This document shows, in pieces, positions 48,686 to 57,105 of a stretch of DNA of 64,000 nt; positions within the stretch are counted from its first letter, which is position 1; each line of letters begins with the position of its first letter. The stretch comes from Mesorhizobium sp. M4B.F.Ca.ET.058.02.1.1 (lineage in GTDB: Bacteria; Pseudomonadota; Alphaproteobacteria; Rhizobiales; Rhizobiaceae), in the NCBI RefSeq assembly GCF_003952505.1, contig NZ_CP034450.1, forward strand, positions 806,001-870,000, written 5' to 3'. Position numbers and translations under genes: made by a program. Below the pieces are notes generated by a model that ran no database searches, was not told the DNA's origin, and saw only the letters and a list, made by a program, of their open reading frames with translations.

Positions 48686-49405
48686 CTATTCGCGTTCGCC
48701 AGTGAAGTTCAGCAGCAGCTGGAAGATGTTGACGAAGTTCAGATAGAGCGAGAAGGCGCCGAAGACGGCGAGCTTCTGCCGCGATTCCGCGTCGAAATTC
48801 TCGGCGTACTGCTCCTTGATCGTCTGCGTGTCCCAGGCGGTGAGCCCGATGAACACGGCGATGCCGATCACCGAGATGGCGAACTGCAGCGCGGTCGAGC
48901 CGAGGAACAGGTTGACGAGGCTGGCGATCACCACGCCGATCAGGCCCATGATCAGGAACGACGAGAACTGCGTCAGGTCGCGCTTTGTCGTATAGCCGTA
49001 AAGGCTTGTCGCGCCGAACATGCTGGCGGCGATGAAGAAGGTGCGCGCGATGCTGGTGCCGGTGAAGACCAGGAACACCGAAGCCAGCGACAGGCCCATG
49101 ACGGCGCAGAAGGCCCAGAACATCGCCTGCGCGCTGGCCGCCGACATGGTCTGCATGCGGAACGAGAACAACAGCACGAAGGCGAGCGGCGCCAGCATCA
49201 CCACCCATTTCAACGGGCTGGAGAAGATCGGCACGTAGAGCGCCGGCGTCGAGGCCACGGCGAAGGCGATGGCGCCGGTGACGATGAGGCCAAGGCCCAT
49301 ATAGTTGTAGACGCGCAGCATGTGCTGGCGCAGGCCCTCGTCGTAGAGGGCGCCGGCTCGGGCGCCGCTGCCCACGCGATATCCCAGATTGGGGGTATTC
49401 ATCAT
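48686..49405 (-). CDS. Bax inhibitor-1/YccA-family membrane protein
   Basis: 239 residues with seven membrane helices, including LIVTGAIAFAVASTPALYVPIF, VVMLAPLAFVLLFSF, AQAMFWAFCAVMGLSLASVFLVF and FAISVIGIAVFIGLTAWDTQTIK, the last with the family Asp. The start MMNTPNLGYRVGSGARAG is typical of rhizobial members. It may act as a pH-sensing cation leak or FtsH modulator as in other bacteria. Confidence 0.92.
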   Translation of the reverse strand: MMNTPNLGYRVGSGARAGALYDEGLRQHMLRVYNYMGLGLIVTGAIAFAVASTPALYVPIFSSPLKWVVMLAPLAFVLLFSFRMQTMSAASAQAMFWAFCAVMGLSLASVFLVFTGTSIARTFFIAASMFGATSLYGYTTKRDLTQFSSFLIMGLIGVVIASLVNLFLGSTALQFAISVIGIAVFIGLTAWDTQTIKEQYAENFDAESRQKLAVFGAFSLYLNFVNIFQLLLNFTGERE

Positions 49406-49423
49406 CGGTCTCCTTGGTTGGTC

Positions 49424-50194
49424 TCAGTAAAGCGTGCGGGCCAGCGTTTCGGCGGCCCGGTCGAGGTCGCGCGCATCGCTGCGCGCGACCACGGCGTAGG
49501 CGACCTCGCCGATCTGGAAATAGGCCGAGGAAATATCGCCCGAGGGCGCGACGGCCGGCTTCACCACGTCGAAGGTTCCGGGCCTGATCGCGAACAGTGA
49601 GACCAGGCCGAGATCCTTGGTCTCGAGCGCCATCTCGACGCTCGGGCCGAAGCGCGACGGATAGATCTGCACGTCGCGCACCTTCCAGTCGCCTGGCAGC
49701 GACGGCATGACGATCGCGGTCGCGGCACGGATTTCGCCGGGATTGTAGTCCGGCGCTTCACGCTGGGAGGTCATCGCCTCGCGCATCAGCGTCGTCCGGT
49801 GCGCCCTCACCGCCTCCTCGACATAGGCCGGCGGCTGCGTGGAAGCGACAACCTTGGTCACCGCGACGGGTCCGAAAATGCCGTTCGCCAGCCAGCCGGC
49901 CGCGACCAGGATGGCCGCCGCCGCCGCCCGCTGCAGCACGGAAAAGATGCGGTCCCTGGTCAGTCCGCGCTCCAACCGTCGTGCCGCCTCGGCGGTCGCC
50001 GGCCGCGCCATGCCCTTGCCGGCGAGCGCCACGCGCAGCTCGTCGCGCGTCCGAAGGTCGGACATCACGCGCGCCGCGACCTCAGGCTGGGTGGACAGGA
50101 ACGCCTCCACCTCGATGCGGCGGGCCACCTCCATCTGGTCGTCGACATAGGCGTCGAGATCGGCGTCGGTCACGGGATCGAGCATCGCATTCAT
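49424..50194 (-). CDS. membrane anti-sigma factor
   Basis: 256 residues. An N-terminal anti-sigma domain (TDADLDAYVDDQMEVARRIEVEAFLSTQPEVA... in two parts: TDADLDAYVDDQMEVARRI and EVEAFLSTQPEVAARV) precedes one membrane helix (AAAAAILVAAGWLANGIFG, about 88-106) and a periplasmic domain. The start overlaps the sigma gene's stop (ATGA). It would hold the ECF sigma factor at the membrane until a periplasmic signal releases it. Confidence 0.88.
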   Translation of the reverse strand: MNAMLDPVTDADLDAYVDDQMEVARRIEVEAFLSTQPEVAARVMSDLRTRDELRVALAGKGMARPATAEAARRLERGLTRDRIFSVLQRAAAAAILVAAGWLANGIFGPVAVTKVVASTQPPAYVEEAVRAHRTTLMREAMTSQREAPDYNPGEIRAATAIVMPSLPGDWKVRDVQIYPSRFGPSVEMALETKDLGLVSLFAIRPGTFDVVKPAVAPSGDISSAYFQIGEVAYAVVARSDARDLDRAAETLARTLY

Positions 50195-50721
50195 CGCTCA
50201 CCTTTGACGATCCTGAGATGGTTCCTGCCGACCGGCGCGGCCTCCTCCATCTCGCGCAGTGCCGCCCGGGCCCGGCCGATGCGTGACATCAACGTTCCCA
50301 GCGGCACGCCACTGACCTCGGCCGCCTGGGCGTAGCTCAGCCCCTCGATGGCGACGAGATGCAGCGCCGACCGCTGCTCCTCCGGCAGGGATAAAAAGGC
50401 CGTCCGCACCTGCGCCAGACGGACCGAATGGTCCTGGGGCGCCGGGGAGGTGCTGTCGGCAAGGTACCCGGCCTGCTCGACTCGCGCCGCTTCCGACCGG
50501 CGCGAGCGGACACCATCGATGAAGGCGTTGTGGACGATCGCAAGCAGCCAGGCGCGAAGGTTGCTGCCGGCACGAAAGGTACCGCGCCGCTCATAGGCGC
50601 GCACCAGCGCGTCATGCACCAGGTCCTCGGCCTCCGTGCTGTCGCGCGTCAGCGAGCGCGCATAGCGGCGCAGCGAACCGAGCTGTCCGACAATATCGAA
50701 GCGTGGCATCGACCGTTTCAT
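50191..50721 (-). CDS. ECF (extracytoplasmic-function) RNA polymerase sigma factor
   Basis: 176 residues. Region 2 (about 8-75): RYARSLTRDSTEAEDLVHDALVRAYERRGTFRAGSNLRAWLLAIVHNAFID (in parts: RSLTRDSTEAEDLVHDALV and AGSNLRAWLLAIVHNAF). Region 4 (about 113-160): LPEEQRSALHLVAIEGLSYAQAAEVSGVPLGTLMSRIGRARAAL (in parts: LPEEQRSALHLVAIEGLSY and AQAAEVSGVPLGTLMSRIGR). It forms a sigma/anti-sigma operon with the next gene. Its own promoter was not identified. Confidence 0.93.
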   Translation of the reverse strand: MKRSMPRFDIVGQLGSLRRYARSLTRDSTEAEDLVHDALVRAYERRGTFRAGSNLRAWLLAIVHNAFIDGVRSRRSEAARVEQAGYLADSTSPAPQDHSVRLAQVRTAFLSLPEEQRSALHLVAIEGLSYAQAAEVSGVPLGTLMSRIGRARAALREMEEAAPVGRNHLRIVKGER

Positions 50722-50905
50722 GCCCTGTTTACGGAGCAGGGCAAGGTTTTAATCCGGCTACAAGCGATTTTTGTCCGATCTGGCGAACGACGCCGATGTG
50801 ACAGGAACGTGGAGGGCGGCGCAGCCTCAAGATTGATGCAATCGAAAAGCGCTGGCGAAGCGCTGCCGTTTTGCGTATCACTCCGCCGCCATTGGAGCCG
50901 TATCG

Positions 50906-52090
50906 ATGTTTGAAACCCTGCAGCCCGCCCCCGCCGACAAGATCCTTGCGTTGATTGGCCTTTATCGCGCCGATCCGCGTCCGGGCAAGGTCGATCTCGG
51001 CGTCGGCGTCTACAAGGATCGCGACGGCAGGACTCCGGTGATGCGCGCCGTGCGCGAAGCCGAGAAGCGGCTGCTTCAGGGCCAGGACACCAAGACCTAT
51101 CTCGGCCTTGCTGGCGACACTGCCTTCGACACGGCGATGGCCAAGCTCACCTTTGGTGACAATGCGGACCTGTCACGCATCCGCACGGCGCAGGCGCCGG
51201 GTGGCTCTGGCGCGCTCAGGCTCGTGGCCGAGCTTTTGCAACGTACCCGAGCCGGCGCGACGGTGTGGCTGTCCGATCCGACCTGGCCGAACCACATGCC
51301 GGTGATGCGCGCCGCCGGTCTGCAGATCCGCGACTATCCCTACTTCGACGCCGCTTCCGGCTCGGTGCGCTTCAAGGACATGGTGGCGGCCCTGCGGACG
51401 GCTGAGCGCGGCGACGTGGTGCTGCTGCATGGCTGCTGCCACAATCCGACCGGCGCCAATCTCGATGCCGCGCATTGGGCCGAGGTCGCCGACCTGGTCG
51501 TCGAGCGCGGCCTGCTGCCCTTCGTCGACATTGCCTACCAGGGCTTTGGCGAGGGCCTCGACGCCGACGCCGCGGGCGTGCGGCTGCTCGCGGCAAAAGT
51601 CCCGGAAATGGTCGTCGCCTCGAGCTGCTCGAAGAACTTTGCCGTCTACCGCGACCGCGTCGGCGCGGCGATGATCCTGGCCAAGGACGGTGCGCACGCC
51701 GATGTGGCGATGAGCCAGATGCTGTCTGCGGCGCGCGCACTCTATTCGATGCCGCCGGACCATGGCGCGGCGGCGGTACGCATCGTGCTGGAAGACGCCG
51801 CTTTGCGCGCGGACTGGCAGGCGGAACTAGAGGAGATGCGGCTGCGCATGCTGCGGCTGCGCGTCGCCTTCGCCGAGGCGCTACGCCGGCAGTCCAATTC
51901 CGACCGCTTCGATTTCGTCGCCAGCCATCGCGGCATGTTCTCGCGCCTAGGCCTTTCGGAAGCTCAGGTCGAGCGGCTGCGCACCGAGCACGCCGTCTAT
52001 ATGGTCGGCGACAGCCGCATCAACGTGGCCGGCCTGCCCGAGGACGGGATGGACGCGCTCGCAAAGGCGATCGTATCGGTTCTGGACTGA
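50906..52090 (+). CDS. tyrB: aromatic amino-acid/aspartate aminotransferase (class I)
   Basis: 394 residues of the AspC/TyrB subgroup: LGVGVYKDRDGRTPVM at the start, LSDPTWPNHMPVM, HGCCHNPTGANLD, FVDIAYQGFGEGLD and the PLP lysine in SSCSKNFAVYRDRVG (about 238). It transfers the amino group between aromatic or acidic amino acids and 2-oxoacids. The gene symbol is a family-level guess. Divergent from the ECF sigma gene. Confidence 0.9.
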   Translation: MFETLQPAPADKILALIGLYRADPRPGKVDLGVGVYKDRDGRTPVMRAVREAEKRLLQGQDTKTYLGLAGDTAFDTAMAKLTFGDNADLSRIRTAQAPGGSGALRLVAELLQRTRAGATVWLSDPTWPNHMPVMRAAGLQIRDYPYFDAASGSVRFKDMVAALRTAERGDVVLLHGCCHNPTGANLDAAHWAEVADLVVERGLLPFVDIAYQGFGEGLDADAAGVRLLAAKVPEMVVASSCSKNFAVYRDRVGAAMILAKDGAHADVAMSQMLSAARALYSMPPDHGAAAVRIVLEDAALRADWQAELEEMRLRMLRLRVAFAEALRRQSNSDRFDFVASHRGMFSRLGLSEAQVERLRTEHAVYMVGDSRINVAGLPEDGMDALAKAIVSVLD

Positions 52091-52173
52091 GCCGCCGCGC
52101 AGCTGTGGACAACCGCCCTCGCGTCGGCTGCCAGCGTTGGCCGCGCGATGGGCGCAAGGATAGCATCGGCCTG

Positions 52174-52998
52174 ATGAAACCCTCCAAGGACATTTCCCGG
52201 CTGATCGAGATCATGGCGGCACTAAGGGCGCCCAAGACCGGCTGCCCCTGGGATATCGAGCAGAATTTCTCGACCATCGCGCCCTACACGATCGAGGAAG
52301 CCTACGAGGTGGCGGATGCCATTGCGCGCGGCGATCTCGACGACCTGCGCGAGGAGCTCGGCGACCTGCTGCTGCAGGTTGTCTACCACGCGCAAATGGC
52401 TGAGGAGGCTGGCGAATTCGCCTTCGGCGACGTCGTCGAGGCGATCACCGCCAAGATGATCCGGCGCCATCCGCACGTCTTCGGCGACGAGGAGGCGCGC
52501 AGCGCCGGCATGGCCAAGGGCATGTGGGAAAAAATCAAGGCGGTGGAGAAGGCGGAGAAGCGCGATGCGCGCCTCGCCCGCGGGCTAGACCCAGAAGACA
52601 ATGGCAAGGGGTTCCTCGACAGCGTGCCGGTGGCGCTGCCTGCGCTGACCCGGGCGCTCAAGCTGCAGGAAAAGGCGGCTCGCGTCGGCTTCGATTGGAG
52701 CGAGGCGGCCCCCATTCTCGACAAGATCGAGGAGGAGATCGGCGAACTGCGCGAGGCTTTGGCCAAAGGCGACGCAGCACCGATCAAGGACGAGTTCGGC
52801 GACATGCTGTTTGCCATCGTCAATCTCGGCCGCCACCTCAAGCTCGACGCCGAGGCCGCGCTCAGCGGCACCAATGAGAAATTCCGCACCCGCTTCCACT
52901 ATGTCGAGCGAGCGCTGGAAGCCTCCGGCAACACGTTGGAAAAGGCGACGCTGGATGAGATGGAAGCGCTCTGGCAGCAGGCCAAGGGCGCGAAATAA
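52174..52998 (+). CDS. mazG: nucleoside triphosphate pyrophosphohydrolase MazG
   Basis: 274 residues from the ATG at 52174. Two MazG domains: the first holds CPWDIEQNFSTIAPYTIEEAYEV and DDLREELGDLLLQVVYHAQM with the EExxD ligands, the second IEEEIGELREALAKGD and DEFGDMLFAIVNLGRHL. It hydrolyses NTPs and dNTPs to NMP and PPi. It is convergent with hflX; the mazG-hflX-hfq neighbourhood is conserved in the order. Confidence 0.95.
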   Translation: MKPSKDISRLIEIMAALRAPKTGCPWDIEQNFSTIAPYTIEEAYEVADAIARGDLDDLREELGDLLLQVVYHAQMAEEAGEFAFGDVVEAITAKMIRRHPHVFGDEEARSAGMAKGMWEKIKAVEKAEKRDARLARGLDPEDNGKGFLDSVPVALPALTRALKLQEKAARVGFDWSEAAPILDKIEEEIGELREALAKGDAAPIKDEFGDMLFAIVNLGRHLKLDAEAALSGTNEKFRTRFHYVERALEASGNTLEKATLDEMEALWQQAKGAK

Positions 52999-53004
52999 CC
53001 AGGC

Positions 53005-54390
53005 TTAATTGTTCTTACGGTGCAATCGGCTCTCGATCTCTTGCCGTGAGCTGTGCGTGGCATTGAGCGAAATGGTGACGCTGCCATCCTCATTGTCGAC
53101 CCGCGAAACGACGTCGCCGTTGCGGTAGATCCAGTCGACAAGGCCAAACTGGGCTGGCGTCAGCGTCAGCGTCGTCGTTTCCAGTTCACCCGACATCCTC
53201 GTTTCGATAAGCGCCTTCAGCGCATCGATGCCCTCGCCGGTGACCGCCGATATGGCGACCGGCGGCGCCTTGGTGGCGGCGCCATCGGCCAGTAACCGCT
53301 CCCGGTTGCTCTCGTCGAGCAGGTCGATCTTGTTCCAGACCTCGATGACGCGCTTGGCGTCACTGGCATCGACGCCAAGATCGGCAAGGATGCGCTCGAC
53401 ATCCTCGGCCTGCGCCGCCGTATCGGGGTCTGAGATGTCGCGCAGGTGGATGACGAGGTCGGCTTCGACCACCTCTTCCAGCGTCGCCCGGAAGGCGGCA
53501 ACAAGATGCGTCGGCAGGTCCGAGATGAAGCCGACCGTATCGGACAGGATGATGGGTGTGCCATGTGGCAGGCGCACGCGGCGCAGCGTCGGGTCAAGCG
53601 TGGCGAACAGCATGTCCTCGGCCAGCACCCCTGCCCCGGTCAGCTTGTTGAACAGCGTCGACTTGCCGGCATTAGTGTAGCCGACGATCGCCACAACCGG
53701 GAACGGCACCTTCTTGCGCTTGGCACGGTGCAGGTCGCGGGTGCGGCGCACAGTTTCCAGCTCATGCTTCAGCTTGATGATCTTTTCCTGCAACTGCCGC
53801 CGGTCGGATTCGATCTGCGTTTCGCCGGGACCGCCGAGGAAGCCGGCGCCGCCGCGCTGGCGCTCAAGGTGGGTCCAGCTCCGCACCAGGCGGCCCTTCT
53901 GGTAGTTGAGATGCGCAAGCTCGACCTGCAGCGTGCCTTCCTTGGTGCGCGCGCGCTCGCCGAAGATCTCCAGGATCAGCCCGGTGCGGTCGAGCACCTT
54001 GGCGTTGAATTCCTTTTCGAGATTGCGTTGCTGCACCGGCGTCAGCGGATGGTCGACGATGACCAGTTCCGCGTGGCGCTCCTTCACGATATCGGCGAAT
54101 TCCGCCACCTTGCCGCTGCCGAGCAAGGTGGCCGGGCGCGGATCGGTGACGGTCACCACCGCGCTATGGACCGGATCGAGGTCGATGGCGCCGGCGAGGC
54201 CGACTGCTTCATCGTGGCGGGCCTCCGCGGAACGCGTCAGACGCGGCCGATTGGTCTCGTCCTCGCCTCGCGGCTGGCGGGTAAGCACGGGCACAATAAC
54301 AATGGCCCGGGTCGGAGCTTTGTCTTCCGGCCTCAGCTGATGTGATGGTTTCCCGCGGACGCTGCGGTCCGCGTCTTTCTCACGTGCCAA
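53005..54390 (-). CDS. hflX: ribosome-associated GTPase HflX
   Basis: 461 residues from a TTG start directly after the hfq stop. The N-terminal HflX domain contains DHPLTPVQQRNLEKEFNAKVLDRTGLIL and the conserved glycine-rich GGAGFLGGPGETQIE. The G domain has G1 GYTNAGKST, G3 DTVGF, and G4 NKID. HflX splits stalled ribosomes after heat stress. It is cotranscribed with hfq. Confidence 0.95.
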   Translation of the reverse strand: MAREKDADRSVRGKPSHQLRPEDKAPTRAIVIVPVLTRQPRGEDETNRPRLTRSAEARHDEAVGLAGAIDLDPVHSAVVTVTDPRPATLLGSGKVAEFADIVKERHAELVIVDHPLTPVQQRNLEKEFNAKVLDRTGLILEIFGERARTKEGTLQVELAHLNYQKGRLVRSWTHLERQRGGAGFLGGPGETQIESDRRQLQEKIIKLKHELETVRRTRDLHRAKRKKVPFPVVAIVGYTNAGKSTLFNKLTGAGVLAEDMLFATLDPTLRRVRLPHGTPIILSDTVGFISDLPTHLVAAFRATLEEVVEADLVIHLRDISDPDTAAQAEDVERILADLGVDASDAKRVIEVWNKIDLLDESNRERLLADGAATKAPPVAISAVTGEGIDALKALIETRMSGELETTTLTLTPAQFGLVDWIYRNGDVVSRVDNEDGSVTISLNATHSSRQEIESRLHRKNN

Positions 54391-54636
54391 TCAGGCGCCC
54401 TGGCCTTCCTCGCCATCGAACATCTGAACCGGCTGGCTCGGCATGATCGTGGAAATGGCGTGCTTGTAAACGAGCTGGGAATGGCCGTCACGCCGCAACA
54501 ACACACAAAAATTGTCGAACGAGGTGACCACGCCAGTCAGCTTCACGCCGTTGATGAGGAAGATGGTGAGTGGATTTTTGCTCTTGCGAACTGAATTCAG
54601 GAACAGGTCCTGAAGGTTTTGCGATCGTTCCGCCAT
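54391..54636 (-). CDS. hfq: RNA chaperone Hfq
   Basis: 81 residues from the ATG at 54636. The Sm1 motif [27 protein letters not shown] (in parts: [16 protein letters not shown] and [11 protein letters not shown]) and the Sm2 motif YKHAISTI are complete, and the tail [16 protein letters not shown] is the short alphaproteobacterial form. It pairs sRNAs with targets and in rhizobia acts on nif and nitrogen regulation. It lies between the ntr block/dat and hflX. Confidence 0.98.
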   Translation of the reverse strand: MAERSQNLQDLFLNSVRKSKNPLTIFLINGVKLTGVVTSFDNFCVLLRRDGHSQLVYKHAISTIMPSQPVQMFDGEEGQGA

Positions 54637-54780
54637 TGTTCTTGTCTTTCGCCGATCCCCTTCGGTTTGCAGCCAATGCGCCAATTTATCCGGCACATGT
54701 CAAGCGCGCAAACACCCTCTTGCCGTCAATAACGACAAGCAGAACGAGATATATTGATTTTCATTCCATCTTTGCGGTTA

Positions 54781-55644
54781 TCAGGCCGGACTTTTTTCCG
54801 CAACGTCAAAAAAGGCCTGGCGCAACGAAAGTGTCATGGAACCGGGGTGGCCATTGGCCACCGGAGCACCGTCGATTGCCACGATCGGCATGGCAATCGT
54901 GGTCGCGGAACTGATGAAGGCCTCGCGCGCCGCCTTGGCCTCGGCGACCGAAAACTTGCGCTCCTCGATCGTCAGGCCGAGTTTGGCGGCAACGTCGAAC
55001 AGCGTCGTGCGGGTGATGCCGCGCAGGATCCCGTGCTCGGCCGGCCGCGTCACCAGCACGCCGTCCCTGGTGACGATCCAGGCGTTGGAGGAGCCGCCCT
55101 CGGTGACCATGCCGTCGGTGTCGACGAACCACGCCTCCTGGGCGCCGGCTTCCTTGGCCTTCTGCTTGGCCAGCACGTTGGGCAGCAGGCCCGTGCTCTT
55201 GATATCGACCCTGTCCCAGCGGTTCTCCGGCACGGTGATGACCTTTATGCCGGTCTCTGCGCGCCTGGCGGCAGTGGCGGGGTCCGCCTTCCTCGCGGTC
55301 ACCACCAGCGACGGCGTGGTACCGGGCCCCGGGAAAACGAACTCGCGGCTGGCGACGCCACGCGTCACCTGGACATAGACGAGGCCGTTGACGACATGGT
55401 TGCGGCGCACCACCTCGCGCAGGATGAGCGGCAGCACACGCTGCGTCACCGGCCAGTCGATCGACAGTTCGGAAAGCGACCGGCTCAGCCGGCCGAGATG
55501 GCGCGGCATGTCGACAATGAAGCCGCGAGCCACCTCGCAGACCTCATAGACGCCGTCGGCGAACTGATAGCCGCGATCCTCGATATGCACCGAAGCGTCG
55601 GCATGAGCGACATAGCGCCCGTTCACATAGGCAATGCGCGGCAT
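54781..55644 (-). CDS. dat: D-amino-acid transaminase
   Basis: 287 residues, class IV aminotransferase fold. PLP Lys in DIKSTGLLPNVLAKQKAKE (about 147), then TEGGSSNAWIV and the glycine-rich GILRGITR. The start MPRIAYVNGRYVAHADASVHIEDRGYQFADGVYEV (first 20: MPRIAYVNGRYVAHADASVH) is the Dat N-terminus. It makes D-alanine and D-glutamate for peptidoglycan from D-amino acids and oxoacids. This place between ntrX and hfq is usual in rhizobia. Confidence 0.93.
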   Translation of the reverse strand: MPRIAYVNGRYVAHADASVHIEDRGYQFADGVYEVCEVARGFIVDMPRHLGRLSRSLSELSIDWPVTQRVLPLILREVVRRNHVVNGLVYVQVTRGVASREFVFPGPGTTPSLVVTARKADPATAARRAETGIKVITVPENRWDRVDIKSTGLLPNVLAKQKAKEAGAQEAWFVDTDGMVTEGGSSNAWIVTRDGVLVTRPAEHGILRGITRTTLFDVAAKLGLTIEERKFSVAEAKAAREAFISSATTIAMPIVAIDGAPVANGHPGSMTLSLRQAFFDVAEKSPA

Positions 55645-55743
55645 GGATCACCCCTGAAGACTTTCGGTTTGTTTAAGCGATTCCGCCGCGGCCGTAACCG
55701 GCAATCGGCCGGCTGGGCGCCGCTGGATCAAGTACAGCTGTCC

Positions 55744-57105
55744 TCAGACGCCCAGCGACTTCAGCTTGCGGTGCAGGGCGGAGCGCTCCATGCCGATGAA
55801 CTCGGCGGTCTTCGAGATGTTGCCGCCGAAGCGGTTGATCTGGGCGATCAGGTAGTCCTTCTCGAACTGTTCGCGCGCCTCGCGCAGCGGCAGCGCCATG
55901 ATGTGTCGGTCCGATTGGTTGGGCGTGCGCGGCATGACGTCGCCGATCTCCGACGGTAGCAGATCGGCGGTGATCGGGGCGTCGACGTCCTCGCCGCGCG
56001 CCAGGATCATCAGCCGTTCGACATTGTTGCGCAACTGCCGGACATTGCCCGGCCAGTTATGCGCCTGCAGCACGGCGAGTGCGTCGTCGCCGATGCGGCG
56101 CGGCCTGATGCCGGCCTGGCGCGCGATCTGCTTCATGAAATTGTCGACCAGATAGGGAATGTCCTCGCGTCGCTCGGCCAGCCCCGGCACCATGACCGGA
56201 ACCACTGCCAGGCGGTGATAGAGGTCCTCACGGAAGCGGCCGTCGGCGATCATCGCCTCCAGGTTCTGCGAGGTGGACGAGATGATGCGGACATCGACCT
56301 TGACCCGCTTGGTGCCCCCTACCCGCTCGAACTGCTGCTCGACCAGCACGCGCAGGATCTTGTTCTGCGTCTCGCGCGGCATGTCGGCCACTTCGTCGAT
56401 GTAGAGGATGCCGCGATGCGCCTCTTCCAGTGCGCCGACCTTGCGCTCGGTGCCGTTCGATTCGGTGCCGAACAGTTCAATCTCCATTCGCTCGGGCGTG
56501 ATGGTGGCCGCGCTCAGCGTCACGAACGGTCCGGCCTTGCGCGTCGACAGCGCATGGATGGCGCGCGCCGCCAGCTCCTTGCCGGAACCGGACGGGCCGA
56601 CGATCATGATGCGGCTGTTGGTCGGCGCGACGCGTTCGATGGTCTGGCGCAACTGGCTCATCGCCGAAGACATGCCGATCAGGTCGAAGGTCTCGCCGCT
56701 GCGTTGCTTGAGGTCGGAGACCTCGCGCCTCAGCTTCGAGGTTTCGAGCGCGCGCTCGGCGATCAGGATCAGTCGGTCGGCCTTGAACGGCTTCTCGATG
56801 AAATCGTAGGCGCCGCGGCGGATGGCGGAAACCGCCGTTTCGATATTGCCGTGACCGGAGATCATCACCACCGGGAGGTTGGGATGCATCGTCTTGATCT
56901 CGTCCAGCAGCGCGAGGCCGTCCAGGCGCGAGCCCTGCAGCCAGATGTCGAGGAAGATCAGCCTCGGCGCGCGATCTGCAATTGCTGCAAGCGCGCTGTC
57001 GGCGTCGAACGCCGTGCGGGTTTCGTGACCTTCGTCGCTCAGGATGCCTGCGACGAGCTCGCGGATGTCTTCCTCGTCATCGACGATGAGAATGTCAGAC
57101 GCCAT
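55744..57105 (-). CDS. ntrX: nitrogen assimilation response regulator NtrX
   Basis: 453 residues from the ATG at 57105. Receiver domain residues 1-120: DDEEDIRE and the phospho-Asp in FLDIWLQG. AAA+ domain: Walker A GPSGSGKEL, Walker B YIDEVADM. The loop that in NtrC reads GAFTGA is TESNGTERKVG here, typical of NtrX, which acts without the usual sigma-54 contact. C-terminal Fis HTH: NISKTAEFIGMERSALHRKLKSLG. It overlaps the ntrY end by 11 bp. Confidence 0.95.
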   Translation of the reverse strand: MASDILIVDDEEDIRELVAGILSDEGHETRTAFDADSALAAIADRAPRLIFLDIWLQGSRLDGLALLDEIKTMHPNLPVVMISGHGNIETAVSAIRRGAYDFIEKPFKADRLILIAERALETSKLRREVSDLKQRSGETFDLIGMSSAMSQLRQTIERVAPTNSRIMIVGPSGSGKELAARAIHALSTRKAGPFVTLSAATITPERMEIELFGTESNGTERKVGALEEAHRGILYIDEVADMPRETQNKILRVLVEQQFERVGGTKRVKVDVRIISSTSQNLEAMIADGRFREDLYHRLAVVPVMVPGLAERREDIPYLVDNFMKQIARQAGIRPRRIGDDALAVLQAHNWPGNVRQLRNNVERLMILARGEDVDAPITADLLPSEIGDVMPRTPNQSDRHIMALPLREAREQFEKDYLIAQINRFGGNISKTAEFIGMERSALHRKLKSLGV